From Prolixibacteraceae bacterium (GTDB lineage Bacteria; Bacteroidota; Bacteroidia; Bacteroidales; Prolixibacteraceae): 64,000 nt of DNA. Positions within the stretch are counted from its first letter, which is position 1. Each line of letters opens with the position of its first letter. The notes below the pieces were generated by a model. The model made no database searches. It was not told where the DNA came from and worked only from the letters and a program-made list of their open reading frames with translations. Positions 18,837 to 27,568 of this stretch are shown here, piece by piece. Made by a program: the position numbers and the translations under genes. The DNA lies in the NCBI GenBank assembly GCA_025210775.1, contig JAOARB010000025.1, forward strand, positions 49,449-113,448. Direction: 5' to 3'.

Positions 18837-19952
18837 ATGATTAAAATAGTTATAGACGACAAGATACCTTACATACAAGGTGTTTTTGAACCTTATGCTA
18901 AGGTGGTTTATGCTCCTGGAGCTAAGATTGATGCAGCGATGGTAAAAGATGCAGATGCTCTGGTGATACGTACAAGAACCCATTGCAATAAAGAGTTGCT
19001 TGATGGTTCTTCGGTAAAGATGATTGCAACAGCAACTATTGGATATGATCATATCGATAGAGATTATTGCCAACAGAATAACATTCAATGGCAAAATGCA
19101 CCTGGCTGTAATTCGTGGTCTGTGGCACAATATATGGCTGCCTTTTTTGCTTCCTATTCATTAACAAAACAAGATGATGTCAAAGGCAAAACATTGGGTG
19201 TCGTTGGTCTTGGTAATGTTGGATCGAAAGTCGCACGATATGCTCAGCTTTTAGGGATGAGAGTGTTGGTAAATGATCCTCCACTGCAAGAGAGTGGTGT
19301 TAAAGAGGATTTTGTTTCACTCGATACAATCCAAAGAGAGGCAGATATTATTACATTTCATGTCCCTTTAACACGTGATGGCAAGTATCCAACCTATCAT
19401 ATGGCTGATGCAGCTTTCTTTGATGGTTGTCAGCGCAAACCAGTGGTTTGTAATACATGTAGAGGTGAGGTCTTTTTAACAGAAGATTTAAAGCAAGCTC
19501 TTGATTGTGGTTTGGTCTCTGATGTGGTGATTGATTGTTGGGAACATGAACCTAATATCGATGCTGATTTGTTGGCACGCTCATTGGTGACAACTCCTCA
19601 TATTGCTGGGTACTCCAGAGATGGCAAAGCAAAAGGGACCGCGATGAGTGTAGAAAATATTGCACGATTCTTCGATATACCTCTTCACGGATGGTGGCCT
19701 TCGGATATTGAAAAACCAGCTATGGCTAATATTGACCTGACAGGATTACCAACACGTGAGGCTATATGGAAAGCAATCATGCATACATATCCTATTGAAA
19801 AAGAGACGTCTTTGTTAAAGAGCAGTCCTGAGACATTTGAAAACCAAAGAGGGGATTATCCTCTGCGAAGAGAATTCCCTGCTTACTCTATCCATGGAGC
19901 GTCAGATGAAGTGAATGAAATTCTTCAAAAGATGAACTTTCAAATAGGTTAG
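18837..19952 (+). CDS. pdxB: erythronate-4-phosphate dehydrogenase
   Basis: Second step of DXP-dependent pyridoxal 5'-phosphate synthesis: it oxidises 4-phosphoerythronate. The 371-residue D-2-hydroxyacid dehydrogenase shows LVIRTRTHCN, TATIGYDHID, the NAD motif GVVGLGNVGSKVA, the catalytic Arg in NTCRGE, DCWEHEP and TPHIAGYS. A PdxB-specific C-terminal dimerisation tail (~residues 285-371) separates it from other SerA/LdhA relatives. It is downstream partner to the Gfo/Idh gene. PLP is the cofactor of CysK, SpeA and RocD, also encoded in the window, but the genes are not linked in one operon. Confidence 0.94.
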   Translation: MIKIVIDDKIPYIQGVFEPYAKVVYAPGAKIDAAMVKDADALVIRTRTHCNKELLDGSSVKMIATATIGYDHIDRDYCQQNNIQWQNAPGCNSWSVAQYMAAFFASYSLTKQDDVKGKTLGVVGLGNVGSKVARYAQLLGMRVLVNDPPLQESGVKEDFVSLDTIQREADIITFHVPLTRDGKYPTYHMADAAFFDGCQRKPVVCNTCRGEVFLTEDLKQALDCGLVSDVVIDCWEHEPNIDADLLARSLVTTPHIAGYSRDGKAKGTAMSVENIARFFDIPLHGWWPSDIEKPAMANIDLTGLPTREAIWKAIMHTYPIEKETSLLKSSPETFENQRGDYPLRREFPAYSIHGASDEVNEILQKMNFQIG

Positions 19953-20017
19953 CTGTAATTTAATATATATATCAATAATATTTATTTGGTGTTAGATAAA
20001 TGATATAATAGGATCTG

Positions 20018-20048
20018 TTTGTCTTAAATTATTTTCTGCTTATCTTTG
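20018..20048 (+). promoter_or_regulatory. consensus promoter of gnd
   Basis: TTTG (20018-20021), exactly 19 nt, then TATCTTTG (20041-20048): a full match to the Bacteroidota sigma-ABfr consensus. Predicted start near 20054 gives a ~78-nt leader before gnd. The leader contains a comparatively GC-rich block and a 16-codon ORF (20068-20118) whose reality is doubtful. Confidence 0.8.
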
Positions 20049-20131
20049 TTTACATCAAATCTATTCTATGGGAGAGAGCACGCCGAGAGAGGATGGTAGT
20101 ACTCCTATGATGAACTAAAGTTTATATATTT

Positions 20132-21589
20132 ATGACCATGAAAAAAGCAGATATAGCATTAATCGGATTAGCAGTAATGGGAGAGAACCTTGTACTTAAT
20201 ATGGAAAGCAAAGGGTACACTGTCGCTGTTTTTAACCGTACTGTTGCAAAAGTAGAATCTTTTGTAAACGGAAGAGGAAAAGGGAAGAAGTTTATTGGCT
20301 GTGCTTCTCTTGAAGAGCTGGTTGCTTCTCTTGAACGTCCTCGTAAAGTAATGATGCTTGTTAAAGCCGGAGAGGCGGTCGATGCATTGATTGAACAATT
20401 AATCCCATTGTTAGAACCAGGGGATATTATTATAGATGGAGGAAATTCACATTATCCTGACACGATACGTCGTACCCAATATGTGGAATCACACAATTTG
20501 TTATATGTAGGTAGTGGTGTCTCTGGAGGAGAAGAGGGTGCATTATTAGGCCCTTCTTTGATGCCTGGTGGTTCTAAAGACGCTTGGCCTCATATTAAAG
20601 ATATTTTCCAGTCCATTGCAGCAAAAGTTGAGGATCAAACGCCTTGTTGTGATTGGGTAGGAGGTGATGGTGCTGGCCATTTTGTTAAGATGGTTCACAA
20701 TGGTATCGAATATGGTGATATGCAGATTATCAGCGAAGCATACGACGTAATGAAACGTACGTTGAAACTTTCTCATGATCAGATGAGCCAGATCTTTGCC
20801 AAATGGAATAAAGGTGATTTAGATAGTTATCTTATTGAGATTACTGCAGAGATTTTAGCTTATAGAGATGAGCATAATGAACCTTTAGTAGAGAAAATAT
20901 TGGATGCTGCAGGACAAAAAGGAACAGGTAAATGGACTGCCGTTTCTGCATTGGACGCAGGGATACCTTTGACTCTTATTGGAGAATCGGTCTTCGCTCG
21001 TTGTTTGTCTGCTCAGAAAGAGATGCGTGTAGAAGCTGAAAAGAAATATTCTGCTCCTCAAGTTACTTTTGATGGGGAGGTACAGAAATTTGTTGATGAT
21101 CTAGAGGCTGCGCTTCTTGGAGCTAAGATTGTCTCATATGCTCAGGGCTATGATTTGATGCGAGAGGCTGCGAAAGAGAATCAATGGGACTTGAATTATG
21201 GAGGCATTGCCTTAATGTGGAGAGGGGGATGTATTATCCGTTCCGCTTTTTTAGGTAAGATCAAAGAAGCATATGATAAAAATCCAAACTTGACCCATCT
21301 GATGTTAGACGATTTCTTTAGAGAGAAATTGGAAGCTGCAGCTAAGGGATGGCGTAATGTTGTGGCTACAGCTGTTACTAATGGTATTGCTGTTCCAGCA
21401 TTATCTTCTGCTTTATCATATTTTGATGGATTTAGAACAGCAGATTCTCCTGCCAATCTGTTACAAGCTCAAAGAGATTATTTCGGGGCACATACCTATG
21501 AAAGAAAAGATGGTAAAAGAGGAGAATTTCATCATACCAATTGGACTGGACGTGGGGGAGATACTGCCTCTACAACTTATAATGTTTAA
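20132..21589 (+). CDS. gnd: 6-phosphogluconate dehydrogenase, decarboxylating
   Basis: Oxidative pentose phosphate step: 6-phosphogluconate to ribulose-5-phosphate plus CO2 and NADPH. At 485 residues it has the usual length of the long form. The N-terminal motif is LIGLAVMGENLVLNME. The substrate-binding segments are VGSGVSGGEEGALLGPSLMPGG and HFVKMVHNGIEYGDMQ, with the catalytic Lys and Glu neighbourhood. GQKGTGKWTAVSALD and the C-terminal GEFHHTNWTGRGGD complete the family pattern. Translation may start at either ATG (20132 or 20138). A small membrane protein gene follows after 24 nt. Confidence 0.97.
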   Translation: MTMKKADIALIGLAVMGENLVLNMESKGYTVAVFNRTVAKVESFVNGRGKGKKFIGCASLEELVASLERPRKVMMLVKAGEAVDALIEQLIPLLEPGDIIIDGGNSHYPDTIRRTQYVESHNLLYVGSGVSGGEEGALLGPSLMPGGSKDAWPHIKDIFQSIAAKVEDQTPCCDWVGGDGAGHFVKMVHNGIEYGDMQIISEAYDVMKRTLKLSHDQMSQIFAKWNKGDLDSYLIEITAEILAYRDEHNEPLVEKILDAAGQKGTGKWTAVSALDAGIPLTLIGESVFARCLSAQKEMRVEAEKKYSAPQVTFDGEVQKFVDDLEAALLGAKIVSYAQGYDLMREAAKENQWDLNYGGIALMWRGGCIIRSAFLGKIKEAYDKNPNLTHLMLDDFFREKLEAAAKGWRNVVATAVTNGIAVPALSSALSYFDGFRTADSPANLLQAQRDYFGAHTYERKDGKRGEFHHTNWTGRGGDTASTTYNV

Positions 21590-21613
21590 TCTTAAAAGAA
21601 AGAAACAATTACC

Positions 21614-21928
21614 ATGAATGAATGGTTCTCTTTAATGCTAGGGTGTTGGTTTATCTCAGCTTTGTTTGTCTTTTTTAGACCTAGCCCTGTAAGACACAAA
21701 GGATGGATAAGCAGATTTTTGAATGTCATCTTAAACTATGCCCAATCGGTATCGTGGTTTAGCTTTGGCTTTTATTGTATGGTTCATTATTACGAAGCAC
21801 GTTGGTGTTACGGAATATCAAATGCAATGCTTATCTTCGCAGGACTACTCTATTCATTGTTCTTGGGAGCCATGATTCATGTCAAGTTTCTAAGACCTCA
21901 CTATTTTAGAGAATTAGATGAGAAATAG
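21614..21928 (+). CDS. small membrane protein of unknown function
   Basis: A 104-residue protein with three hydrophobic segments (about residues 5-22, 40-58 and 70-90), a positively charged loop (PSPVRHKGWISR) after the first, and a charged C-terminus (RPHYFRELDEK). There is no signal-peptide cleavage site and no recognisable family. It lies 24 nt after gnd and 53 nt before elbB in the same direction, so it may be carried on the gnd transcript. Base composition is like that of its neighbours. Confidence 0.72.
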   Translation: MNEWFSLMLGCWFISALFVFFRPSPVRHKGWISRFLNVILNYAQSVSWFSFGFYCMVHYYEARWCYGISNAMLIFAGLLYSLFLGAMIHVKFLRPHYFRELDEK

Positions 21929-21981
21929 AATGGTTAATAGAGGGTAGATTTAGATTTTATACTGTATAAATCAATATTTTT

Positions 21982-22641
21982 ATGAAAAAAGTTGCGGTAG
22001 TATTATCCGGATGTGGTGTCTTTGATGGATCAGAAATTCATGAAGCCACTTCTACTTTGATAGCCCTTTCTATGCGTGGTATTGCTTACCAATGTTTTGC
22101 TCCTAATATCCCACAACATCATGTGATTAATCACTTGACTGGAGAAGAGATGAATGAGAGCAGAAATGTACTTGTTGAGTCTGCTCGTATTGCTCGTGGA
22201 GATATTAAAGATCTAGGCGATTTTAGTGCTGAAGAGTATGATGCTGTGATTTTTCCTGGTGGTTTCGGTGTTGCGAAGAACCTATGTAACCTAGCATTTG
22301 ATGGTGCTGCATGTGAAGTTAATGAGGAGATCCGCAAGGTGATTCTTTGGATGGTTAAGCTAGAAAAGCCTATTGGTGCTTTGTGTATTGCTCCTGCAAT
22401 GATGGCAAAAGTACTTCCTCAAGCAGATATTACGGTAGGACAAGATAAAAATACCATTTCTGTGGTTGAGCAGATGGAAGCGATTCATCATGAAACAGAG
22501 AACTGTGAGGTGATTGTGGATGAAAAATATAAATTGGTGACTTCTCCATGTTACATGTTGGATGCTACTATAGCCGAGGTTTTCCAAGGTGCACTAAATG
22601 TAGTGGATGAAGTAATTCAATTGTGGAATGAACAGAAATAA
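21982..22641 (+). CDS. elbB: ElbB-type glyoxalase (DJ-1/PfpI superfamily)
   Basis: A 219-residue glutamine-amidotransferase-like protein of the DJ-1/PfpI superfamily. It starts MKKVAVVLSGCGVFDGSEIHE, the diagnostic ElbB opening, and has VIFPGGFGVAKNLCNLAFDG and GALCIAPAMMAKVL with the reactive Cys at the nucleophile elbow. E. coli ElbB has weak glyoxalase activity and was linked to isoprenoid synthesis; the true role is unclear. It is the last gene before a terminator and may be co-transcribed with gnd and the small membrane protein. Confidence 0.92.
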   Translation: MKKVAVVLSGCGVFDGSEIHEATSTLIALSMRGIAYQCFAPNIPQHHVINHLTGEEMNESRNVLVESARIARGDIKDLGDFSAEEYDAVIFPGGFGVAKNLCNLAFDGAACEVNEEIRKVILWMVKLEKPIGALCIAPAMMAKVLPQADITVGQDKNTISVVEQMEAIHHETENCEVIVDEKYKLVTSPCYMLDATIAEVFQGALNVVDEVIQLWNEQK

Positions 22642-22685
22642 ACAATTTGGTTTAGTATAACTGGTCATTTAATTTTTATTAAGAA

Positions 22686-22727
22686 GCAGAGGTGGACTCT
22701 TTTTAAAGAGACTACCTCTGTTTTTTA
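22686..22727 (+). terminator. intrinsic terminator after elbB
   Basis: CAGAGGT...ACTCTTT pairs with AAAGAG...ACCTCTG with a small internal bulge, followed by T6. It begins ~45 nt past the elbB stop. Confidence 0.85.
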
Positions 22728-22763
22728 TTGAAATAGTCCGTTTTGTAAGGACTTATTTCGTAA

Positions 22764-22817
22764 AAAAATAAATAATCCCAATCCTTTTAGCTTGGTTCTA
22801 AGGATTGGGATTATTAG
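22764..22817 (-). terminator. intrinsic terminator of the phosphatase-fold gene
   Basis: AATAATCCCAATCCTT and AAGGATTGGGATTATT form a 16-bp stem with a 13-nt loop. On the minus strand it is followed by ATTTATTTTTTT. It starts 16 nt past the stop at 22833. Confidence 0.85.
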
Positions 22818-22832
22818 TTATATAAGGTTTGT

Positions 22833-24446
22833 TTACCTTGCTACATTGATGATTGCTTCACCACTACTTCCGTTAGGCGATGGAAGGGAAAGCAAGTAAC
22901 TTAATGTTGGAATCAAATCGGTCGCATCTTTAGATGATGGATCATTATGTTGTTTCACTTGATTACCTAAGAACATAAACATCATCAGATTCTCTCCATG
23001 ATATGCAGGTGCTTTATATCGATCTTTAAGTGCCCAATTGGGGCGTAATTTATATACGACATCTCCAGATCTTTTTGCATTAAATCCATGACTGAAAGGG
23101 AGGTTGTTTTGCGAAGTGAAATCTGTCTGTAATAAGGTTGAGGCACCCCAAGCTTGAGATATTGCTTCAAAATCTTTTAAGAATGTAGCGGTCTCATTTT
23201 GAAATTCTTCTAGGCTTAGCTTGCGTTTGCGGATAAGATCACGATCGAAAAATATCTGTTGGTTGTCTGAAAGAAGAATCCAATTGCCTTTCTCAAAACG
23301 TATGTTTAGATAGGATTTAAGAAGTGCCGTTGCTGATGTAGGGTTAAAATATTCTACAGGCATCTTTAGCTCCTCTTTTAAGTATTCCACCCCATATTGT
23401 GTTGGGTTGAAATTGGCAATGGAAACAAGGTAGTTGCCTTTGCCATATTTCTGATCCATGAAATTCAGAAGTGAGGCAATATTGGCATCCAAACGAAGAA
23501 AGGTGTCTTCCATCTCCATTGATGTTGGTCCAAAATTGATGACCTCCTTATCCATGGTGGAATAAACGATATTTAGAAGATCTACAGTGTTATTCTTTCC
23601 TACTTTCTCTGATTCAATTAACGATTTAGTGAAATCTGTCAATAATTGATTCCCATAAGGTGTCGATTTTAGAATCTTATAACTGCCACTCTTTTCGTAC
23701 AAACTCTTAAGGTTATGAGGAAATGAATTGTATCGATGGGCATATCCTTTTTCTAGAATATAGTCATCCGCAACACTTTCATGATATTCTGTTTCTGGTA
23801 GTAATGGCTCCCATTTACGAGAGATATAATCATCTACAAGTCTTTTCTTATTAAAATTAAAAGCCCATTCAGGGAAAGTCTCTCTATAGTAGGATGATGA
23901 GACAAAATTCCCATTGCTATTATCTAGCCAGTAAGCTCCATTTGATGCATGTCCTGTCGAAAGGACAGCAGTATTACGATTTAGTGATATTCCATAATTA
24001 CGAGCTTTTTGAAGGGTTAGTTTCTTTAAATGATCACCAAGCGTAGGTACTAGTAATCGATTAGCAGAAGCTTTCCCATCGTCTGAATCTCCTCCAATAG
24101 TAATGTAATAAGGATCTTCTACGGCTTCAATCTTTTCGTTGTTAAGCCAATGATACCAATGATTGCTAACAATGCCATGTTCTTGTGGCCATGCCCCCGT
24201 AGCTAAGGTTGCCATGGAACTAGATTGATCCATGATGGACTGACTCATATGGACATTGGTGCAGATATATCCAGACTTATAGAATCGTTTGAATCCATCC
24301 TCTCGAAGGTGTGGCCAATAGCGTGTAATGTAATCGTTACGCATGTTTTCAATATAGATATTGACTACAACTTGTGATCTGGTTTCTGCTTTGAGTAGGC
24401 CTAGTGAGCCCATCCATAAGGTAAGAAGGAGTATGGGTAATCTCAT
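22833..24446 (-). CDS. alkaline phosphatase-fold (PafA-like) secreted protein, metal site apparently lost
   Basis: A 537-residue secreted protein (signal peptide to about LLKA) with clear global similarity to the single-domain alkaline phosphatases of Bacteroidota: NHWYHWLNNEK, FGPTSMEMEDTFLRLD, GFNAKRSGDVVYKLRPNW and a final GEAII match that family's spacing. The catalytic positions do not. The N-terminal VDQMR-type Asp reads IYIENMRND, the nucleophile region reads QSIMDQSSSMATLATG, TDxxGH reads STMDKEVINFGP, and the ADHG motif reads ANFNPTQYG. Only the late His (YHGENL) remains. It is therefore probably a pseudo-phosphatase with a binding or structural role (inference). It lies 31 nt downstream of the CYTH gene. 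Confidence 0.8.
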   Translation of the reverse strand: MRLPILLLTLWMGSLGLLKAETRSQVVVNIYIENMRNDYITRYWPHLREDGFKRFYKSGYICTNVHMSQSIMDQSSSMATLATGAWPQEHGIVSNHWYHWLNNEKIEAVEDPYYITIGGDSDDGKASANRLLVPTLGDHLKKLTLQKARNYGISLNRNTAVLSTGHASNGAYWLDNSNGNFVSSSYYRETFPEWAFNFNKKRLVDDYISRKWEPLLPETEYHESVADDYILEKGYAHRYNSFPHNLKSLYEKSGSYKILKSTPYGNQLLTDFTKSLIESEKVGKNNTVDLLNIVYSTMDKEVINFGPTSMEMEDTFLRLDANIASLLNFMDQKYGKGNYLVSIANFNPTQYGVEYLKEELKMPVEYFNPTSATALLKSYLNIRFEKGNWILLSDNQQIFFDRDLIRKRKLSLEEFQNETATFLKDFEAISQAWGASTLLQTDFTSQNNLPFSHGFNAKRSGDVVYKLRPNWALKDRYKAPAYHGENLMMFMFLGNQVKQHNDPSSKDATDLIPTLSYLLSLPSPNGSSGEAIINVAR

Positions 24447-24477
24447 AACTGTGTGTCGTTTCAGATTTTATTGTGAT

Positions 24478-24948
24478 TTATTTATTGCTTGTCCAGTTGC
24501 AATATGGATTAAGACAAAGCTGCGAGTTAAAGTAGCGAATGTCTTCAGAGACCTCTTCTCCAACCCAATTGGGTAGTTCAACCTCTTCGTTTGCTTTGGA
24601 TAATTCAACCTCAGCAATGCGTAATCCTTGGTTTTGATCTTCGAAGATATCGACCTCCCAGAGATGATTCTTATGTTGAACAAGGTATCTTCGTTTGTAA
24701 ATTTTATGTGGTGTCATCTTAAGCATTTGAATGGCATCTTTTATGGGAATAGCATATTCAAATTCATCTCTCTCGATTCCTTCCGATTTGCCCTTTATTG
24801 TTAGAAAAGCCTTGTTGTCCTTTATACGTATACGTACCGTTTTTTGGGGATCTACTGAAAGGTAGCCTTGTTTGATTTCGACATATGGATATTTATCCAA
24901 TTCAATACAATCAAGAACTTTGTATTTTCTTTCTATCTCTTTTGCCAT
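24478..24948 (-). CDS. CYTH domain protein (class IV adenylate cyclase / triphosphatase fold)
   Basis: A 156-residue CYTH protein. The N-terminal signature EIERKYKV is the ExExK motif that binds metal and triphosphate. Later strands supply VRIRIKDNKAFLTIKGK, RDEFEYAIP, KRRYLVQ, WEVDIFEDQNQGLRIAEVEL. This full set of charged residues suggests an active tunnel enzyme, most likely inorganic triphosphatase (tripolyphosphate) as for short bacterial CYTH proteins, less likely a cyclase. It is cytoplasmic, and the first gene of a unit with the phosphatase-like gene. Confidence 0.88.
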   Translation of the reverse strand: MAKEIERKYKVLDCIELDKYPYVEIKQGYLSVDPQKTVRIRIKDNKAFLTIKGKSEGIERDEFEYAIPIKDAIQMLKMTPHKIYKRRYLVQHKNHLWEVDIFEDQNQGLRIAEVELSKANEEVELPNWVGEEVSEDIRYFNSQLCLNPYCNWTSNK

Positions 24949-24982
24949 ATTTTTTAAGTGGGGTCGTTAGATGTCATTATTA

Positions 24983-25013
24983 CAAATGTACGTATATCGA
25001 TATAGAGTCACAA
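24983..25013 (-). promoter_or_regulatory. promoter of the CYTH gene
   Basis: Minus strand TTG (25011-25013), 20 nt, then TACATTTG (24983-24990) match the -33/-7 consensus; the CYTH ATG is at 24948. The remainder of the 392-nt gap to the helicase gene holds nothing else that I can identify apart from the helicase promoter. Confidence 0.7.
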
Positions 25014-25286
25014 GATTTTTATATTCCGAGCTTCTGAAATTATTCTATGATAACACTAGAGTGTTTATATTTTAATCTTTTTTGTCGTTAGCTAGGATAG
25101 GGCGACCATAATGATCTGTAGAGTTTAATTCATCGAATTTACTGCTAAAATGGTGATGCTAAATTTGTTCCTTCTAGATACAATGTTTATCTACTTTGTT
25201 CGATTAAAAAAAGTAAATATTTAACTCTCTGGTTTTTAGTGTATTGTTGTTTTTTGAATAATAAAAATGAGAAAGTCCTGTTTTTG

Positions 25287-25317
25287 TTGTGAAGCTGAAT
25301 AAAATAGTCTATTTTTG
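25287..25317 (+). promoter_or_regulatory. promoter of the DEAD-box helicase gene
   Basis: TTG (25287-25289), 20 nt, then TATTTTTG (25310-25317), followed by the ATG at 25341. The leader would be only ~15-20 nt. Confidence 0.7.
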
Positions 25318-25340
25318 CAGTCTTATTTTTTAGAGAACAT

Positions 25341-27137
25341 ATGAGTTTTGATACATTAGGATTACGCGAAGAATTGGTTTTGGGAGTGAAAGAATTAGGA
25401 TTTGAAAATCCTACACCAATTCAGTCGGAAGCGATCCCTTTATTGTTAGAGGAGCAAACTGATTTTGTCGGTTTGGCTCAAACGGGGACTGGGAAAACAG
25501 CAGCATTTGGTCTGCCTTTGTTAAATAGTATTGATCCAACTTTAAGTGACACTCAAGGTGTCATTGTCTGTCCAACACGTGAATTGTGCCTTCAAATCGA
25601 AAAAGATTTGAATAATTTTGCCAAGAAAATGCCTTGGCTTCGTGTCGTGTCTGTTTATGGTGGTGCTAATATCTCTTTGCAAATTAAAGAATTGAGAAGA
25701 GGAGCACACGTTATCGTAGCTACTCCAGGACGTTTTGTGGACCTTATTTCAAGAGGAAAAGCACGTCTAGAGCATGTGAAAGTAGCAGTACTTGACGAAG
25801 CGGATGAGATGTTGAACATGGGATTTAAAGCTGAACTAGATGCAATTCTAGAGGCTACCCCTGATCATAGATCTACATGGTTATTTTCTGCAACAATGCC
25901 TGCGGAAGTAAAAAGGATCTCAAAGAACTACATGTCGAACCCAAAAGAGTTATCTGTTGGCGGCGTGAACGAGACATCAAATAATATTTCACATGAATAT
26001 TACCCTATTCGTGAAAGAGATCGTTACGAGGCTCTTAAACGAGTGATTGATTTTCAGCCGAATATTTATGGGGTGGTATTCTGTAGAACACGTATGGAGA
26101 CGCAAGAAATTGCGGACAAACTTATGCGTGATGGGTATAGTGCTGACTCTCTTCATGGAGATTTATCACAAGCACAACGTGACTCAGTAATGAAGTCATT
26201 TAGAAAAAGACGCATTCAAGTATTGGTTGCAACTGATGTTGCGGCTCGTGGTATTGACGTGTCTGATCTTACTCATGTGATTCATTACAAGCTTCCAGAT
26301 GATCCTGAGGTGTATACTCACCGTAGTGGTCGTACAGGTAGAGCTGGTAAGAAAGGAATTTCAATTGCATTTATTACCAATAAAGAGCAACGTCGTTTGA
26401 ATGATATTCAACGTATGGTGAAGGCGAAATTTGAAGAAAAAGAGATCCCTTCTATCGAGAATATCTGTCAAAATAAGCTTTACTCTTTGGTAGATGACTT
26501 AAAAGATGTAACTGTTCATGATGAAGAGATCGATCAGTATCTTGGAAAAGTAACAGAACAGCTTGAAGAACTTACAAGAGAAGAATTGATCAAAAAGATC
26601 GTATCTAAGGAGTTTAATCATTTCTTGGATTACTATCGTGATGCTCGTGATATCTCATGTACTTTCAAACAACTTTCTAAGCGCAGTAGAGAAGATAGAG
26701 GAAGAACAAGCTCTCGTAAGGGAATGTCTCGCTTCTTTATTAACGCAGGTCATTTAGATGGTCTTAACAAAGGTGCGCTAGTTCGTATTATTTGTGAGTC
26801 TTCTAACATGAGAGGTCATTTAATTGGTGCTATTGACATCAAGTCGGCTTATTCATTCTTTGAAGTGGAAGATGCTTCTGCTGATCAGGTAACTAATACT
26901 GCTAAGGATTATAGCTTCGAAGGTAAATCTCTTAGAGTAGAAAAAGCTGAAGGTGGCAGTGGTAGTGGAGATCGTCGTAGAGGCGGTGGAGATCGCAGAG
27001 GTGGCGGTGAACGTAGAGGCGGTGGAGATCGTCGTCGTGGTCGTTCAAACTTCTCTGGTGGCGATAACTTCCATGATAATGGTGGTGGATCTCGTCGTTT
27101 TGGAAACAAAAGAAGATCTTTTAAAAGAAGCAACTAA
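25341..27137 (+). CDS. deaD: DEAD-box RNA helicase (DeaD/CshA type) with RGG tail
   Basis: A 598-residue ATP-dependent RNA helicase. The Q-motif is GFENPTPIQ, motif I AQTGTGKT, Ia PTRELCLQ, Ib TPGR, II DEAD (VLDEADEML), III SAT, IV VVFCRTR, V ATDVAARGID, and VI HRSGRTGRAG. After the core (~1-370) comes a linker and a DbpA-like RNA-binding domain (~residues 455-530: MSRFFINAGHLDGLNKGALVRIICE). A ~60-residue Arg/Gly-rich tail (RRGGGDRRGGG...) binds RNA nonspecifically. It acts in ribosome assembly, mRNA turnover and cold response by family knowledge. It is monocistronic, with its own promoter and terminator. The tail is repetitive at DNA level and creates large spurious antisense frames. Confidence 0.95.
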   Translation: MSFDTLGLREELVLGVKELGFENPTPIQSEAIPLLLEEQTDFVGLAQTGTGKTAAFGLPLLNSIDPTLSDTQGVIVCPTRELCLQIEKDLNNFAKKMPWLRVVSVYGGANISLQIKELRRGAHVIVATPGRFVDLISRGKARLEHVKVAVLDEADEMLNMGFKAELDAILEATPDHRSTWLFSATMPAEVKRISKNYMSNPKELSVGGVNETSNNISHEYYPIRERDRYEALKRVIDFQPNIYGVVFCRTRMETQEIADKLMRDGYSADSLHGDLSQAQRDSVMKSFRKRRIQVLVATDVAARGIDVSDLTHVIHYKLPDDPEVYTHRSGRTGRAGKKGISIAFITNKEQRRLNDIQRMVKAKFEEKEIPSIENICQNKLYSLVDDLKDVTVHDEEIDQYLGKVTEQLEELTREELIKKIVSKEFNHFLDYYRDARDISCTFKQLSKRSREDRGRTSSRKGMSRFFINAGHLDGLNKGALVRIICESSNMRGHLIGAIDIKSAYSFFEVEDASADQVTNTAKDYSFEGKSLRVEKAEGGSGSGDRRRGGGDRRGGGERRGGGDRRRGRSNFSGGDNFHDNGGGSRRFGNKRRSFKRSN

Positions 27138-27156
27138 TTTGCTTGTAAGATATTTT

Positions 27157-27193
27157 AAAAAAGAGGCTTTCCGTATGGATTGCCTCTTTTTTT
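27157..27193 (+). terminator. intrinsic terminator of the helicase gene
   Basis: AAAAAAGAGGC and GCCTCTTTTTTT with a ~13-nt loop. From here to the GH20-like gene (27569), ~375 nt, I see only a small hairpin near 27486-27505 (TCCTTAA / TTAAGGA) and no convincing promoter. Confidence 0.85.
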
Positions 27194-27568
27194 ATGCCCT
27201 TAGGCCACCTTATTTGTGTTTGTTGTTTTCGAATCAAATCAGATATTGGTTTATTTAGATGATGTTTAAAATAAATATTGTTAACTGTAGTAGGCAGACG
27301 TGTTAAGCATATGATCTATTTCATGTTATATGCATTTTTTATGATATGATTTGTTATTTAATTTATCCTTTATAGATGGGGGTTATCTCGTTCGATATTA
27401 ATTCTACGGGAATATATTGTTGGTGGATATTTTAAAAATATGTACTTTAGGAGGGCAATAAAATATAAATTATATTCCTTTAAATTCCTTAACTACTATT
27501 AAGGAAATAATCAAGTTATATTTCTTCTATTGTGGCTTATTCGCGATTTTAATTAAGAAACACTTTTT

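Noticed and set aside
20041..20131. Hammerhead-type ribozyme in the gnd leader
   Set aside because: CTATGATGAA superficially resembles the core but the required CTGATGA and GAAA elements are not both present.
22833..24446. Sulfatase that could be the client of the radical SAM maturase
   Set aside because: No C/S-x-P-x-R sulfatase signature; the sequence follows the PafA-type phosphatase family.
26909..27258. ORFs in other frames over the helicase tail
   Set aside because: Artefacts of the GC-rich, repetitive RGG-coding DNA.
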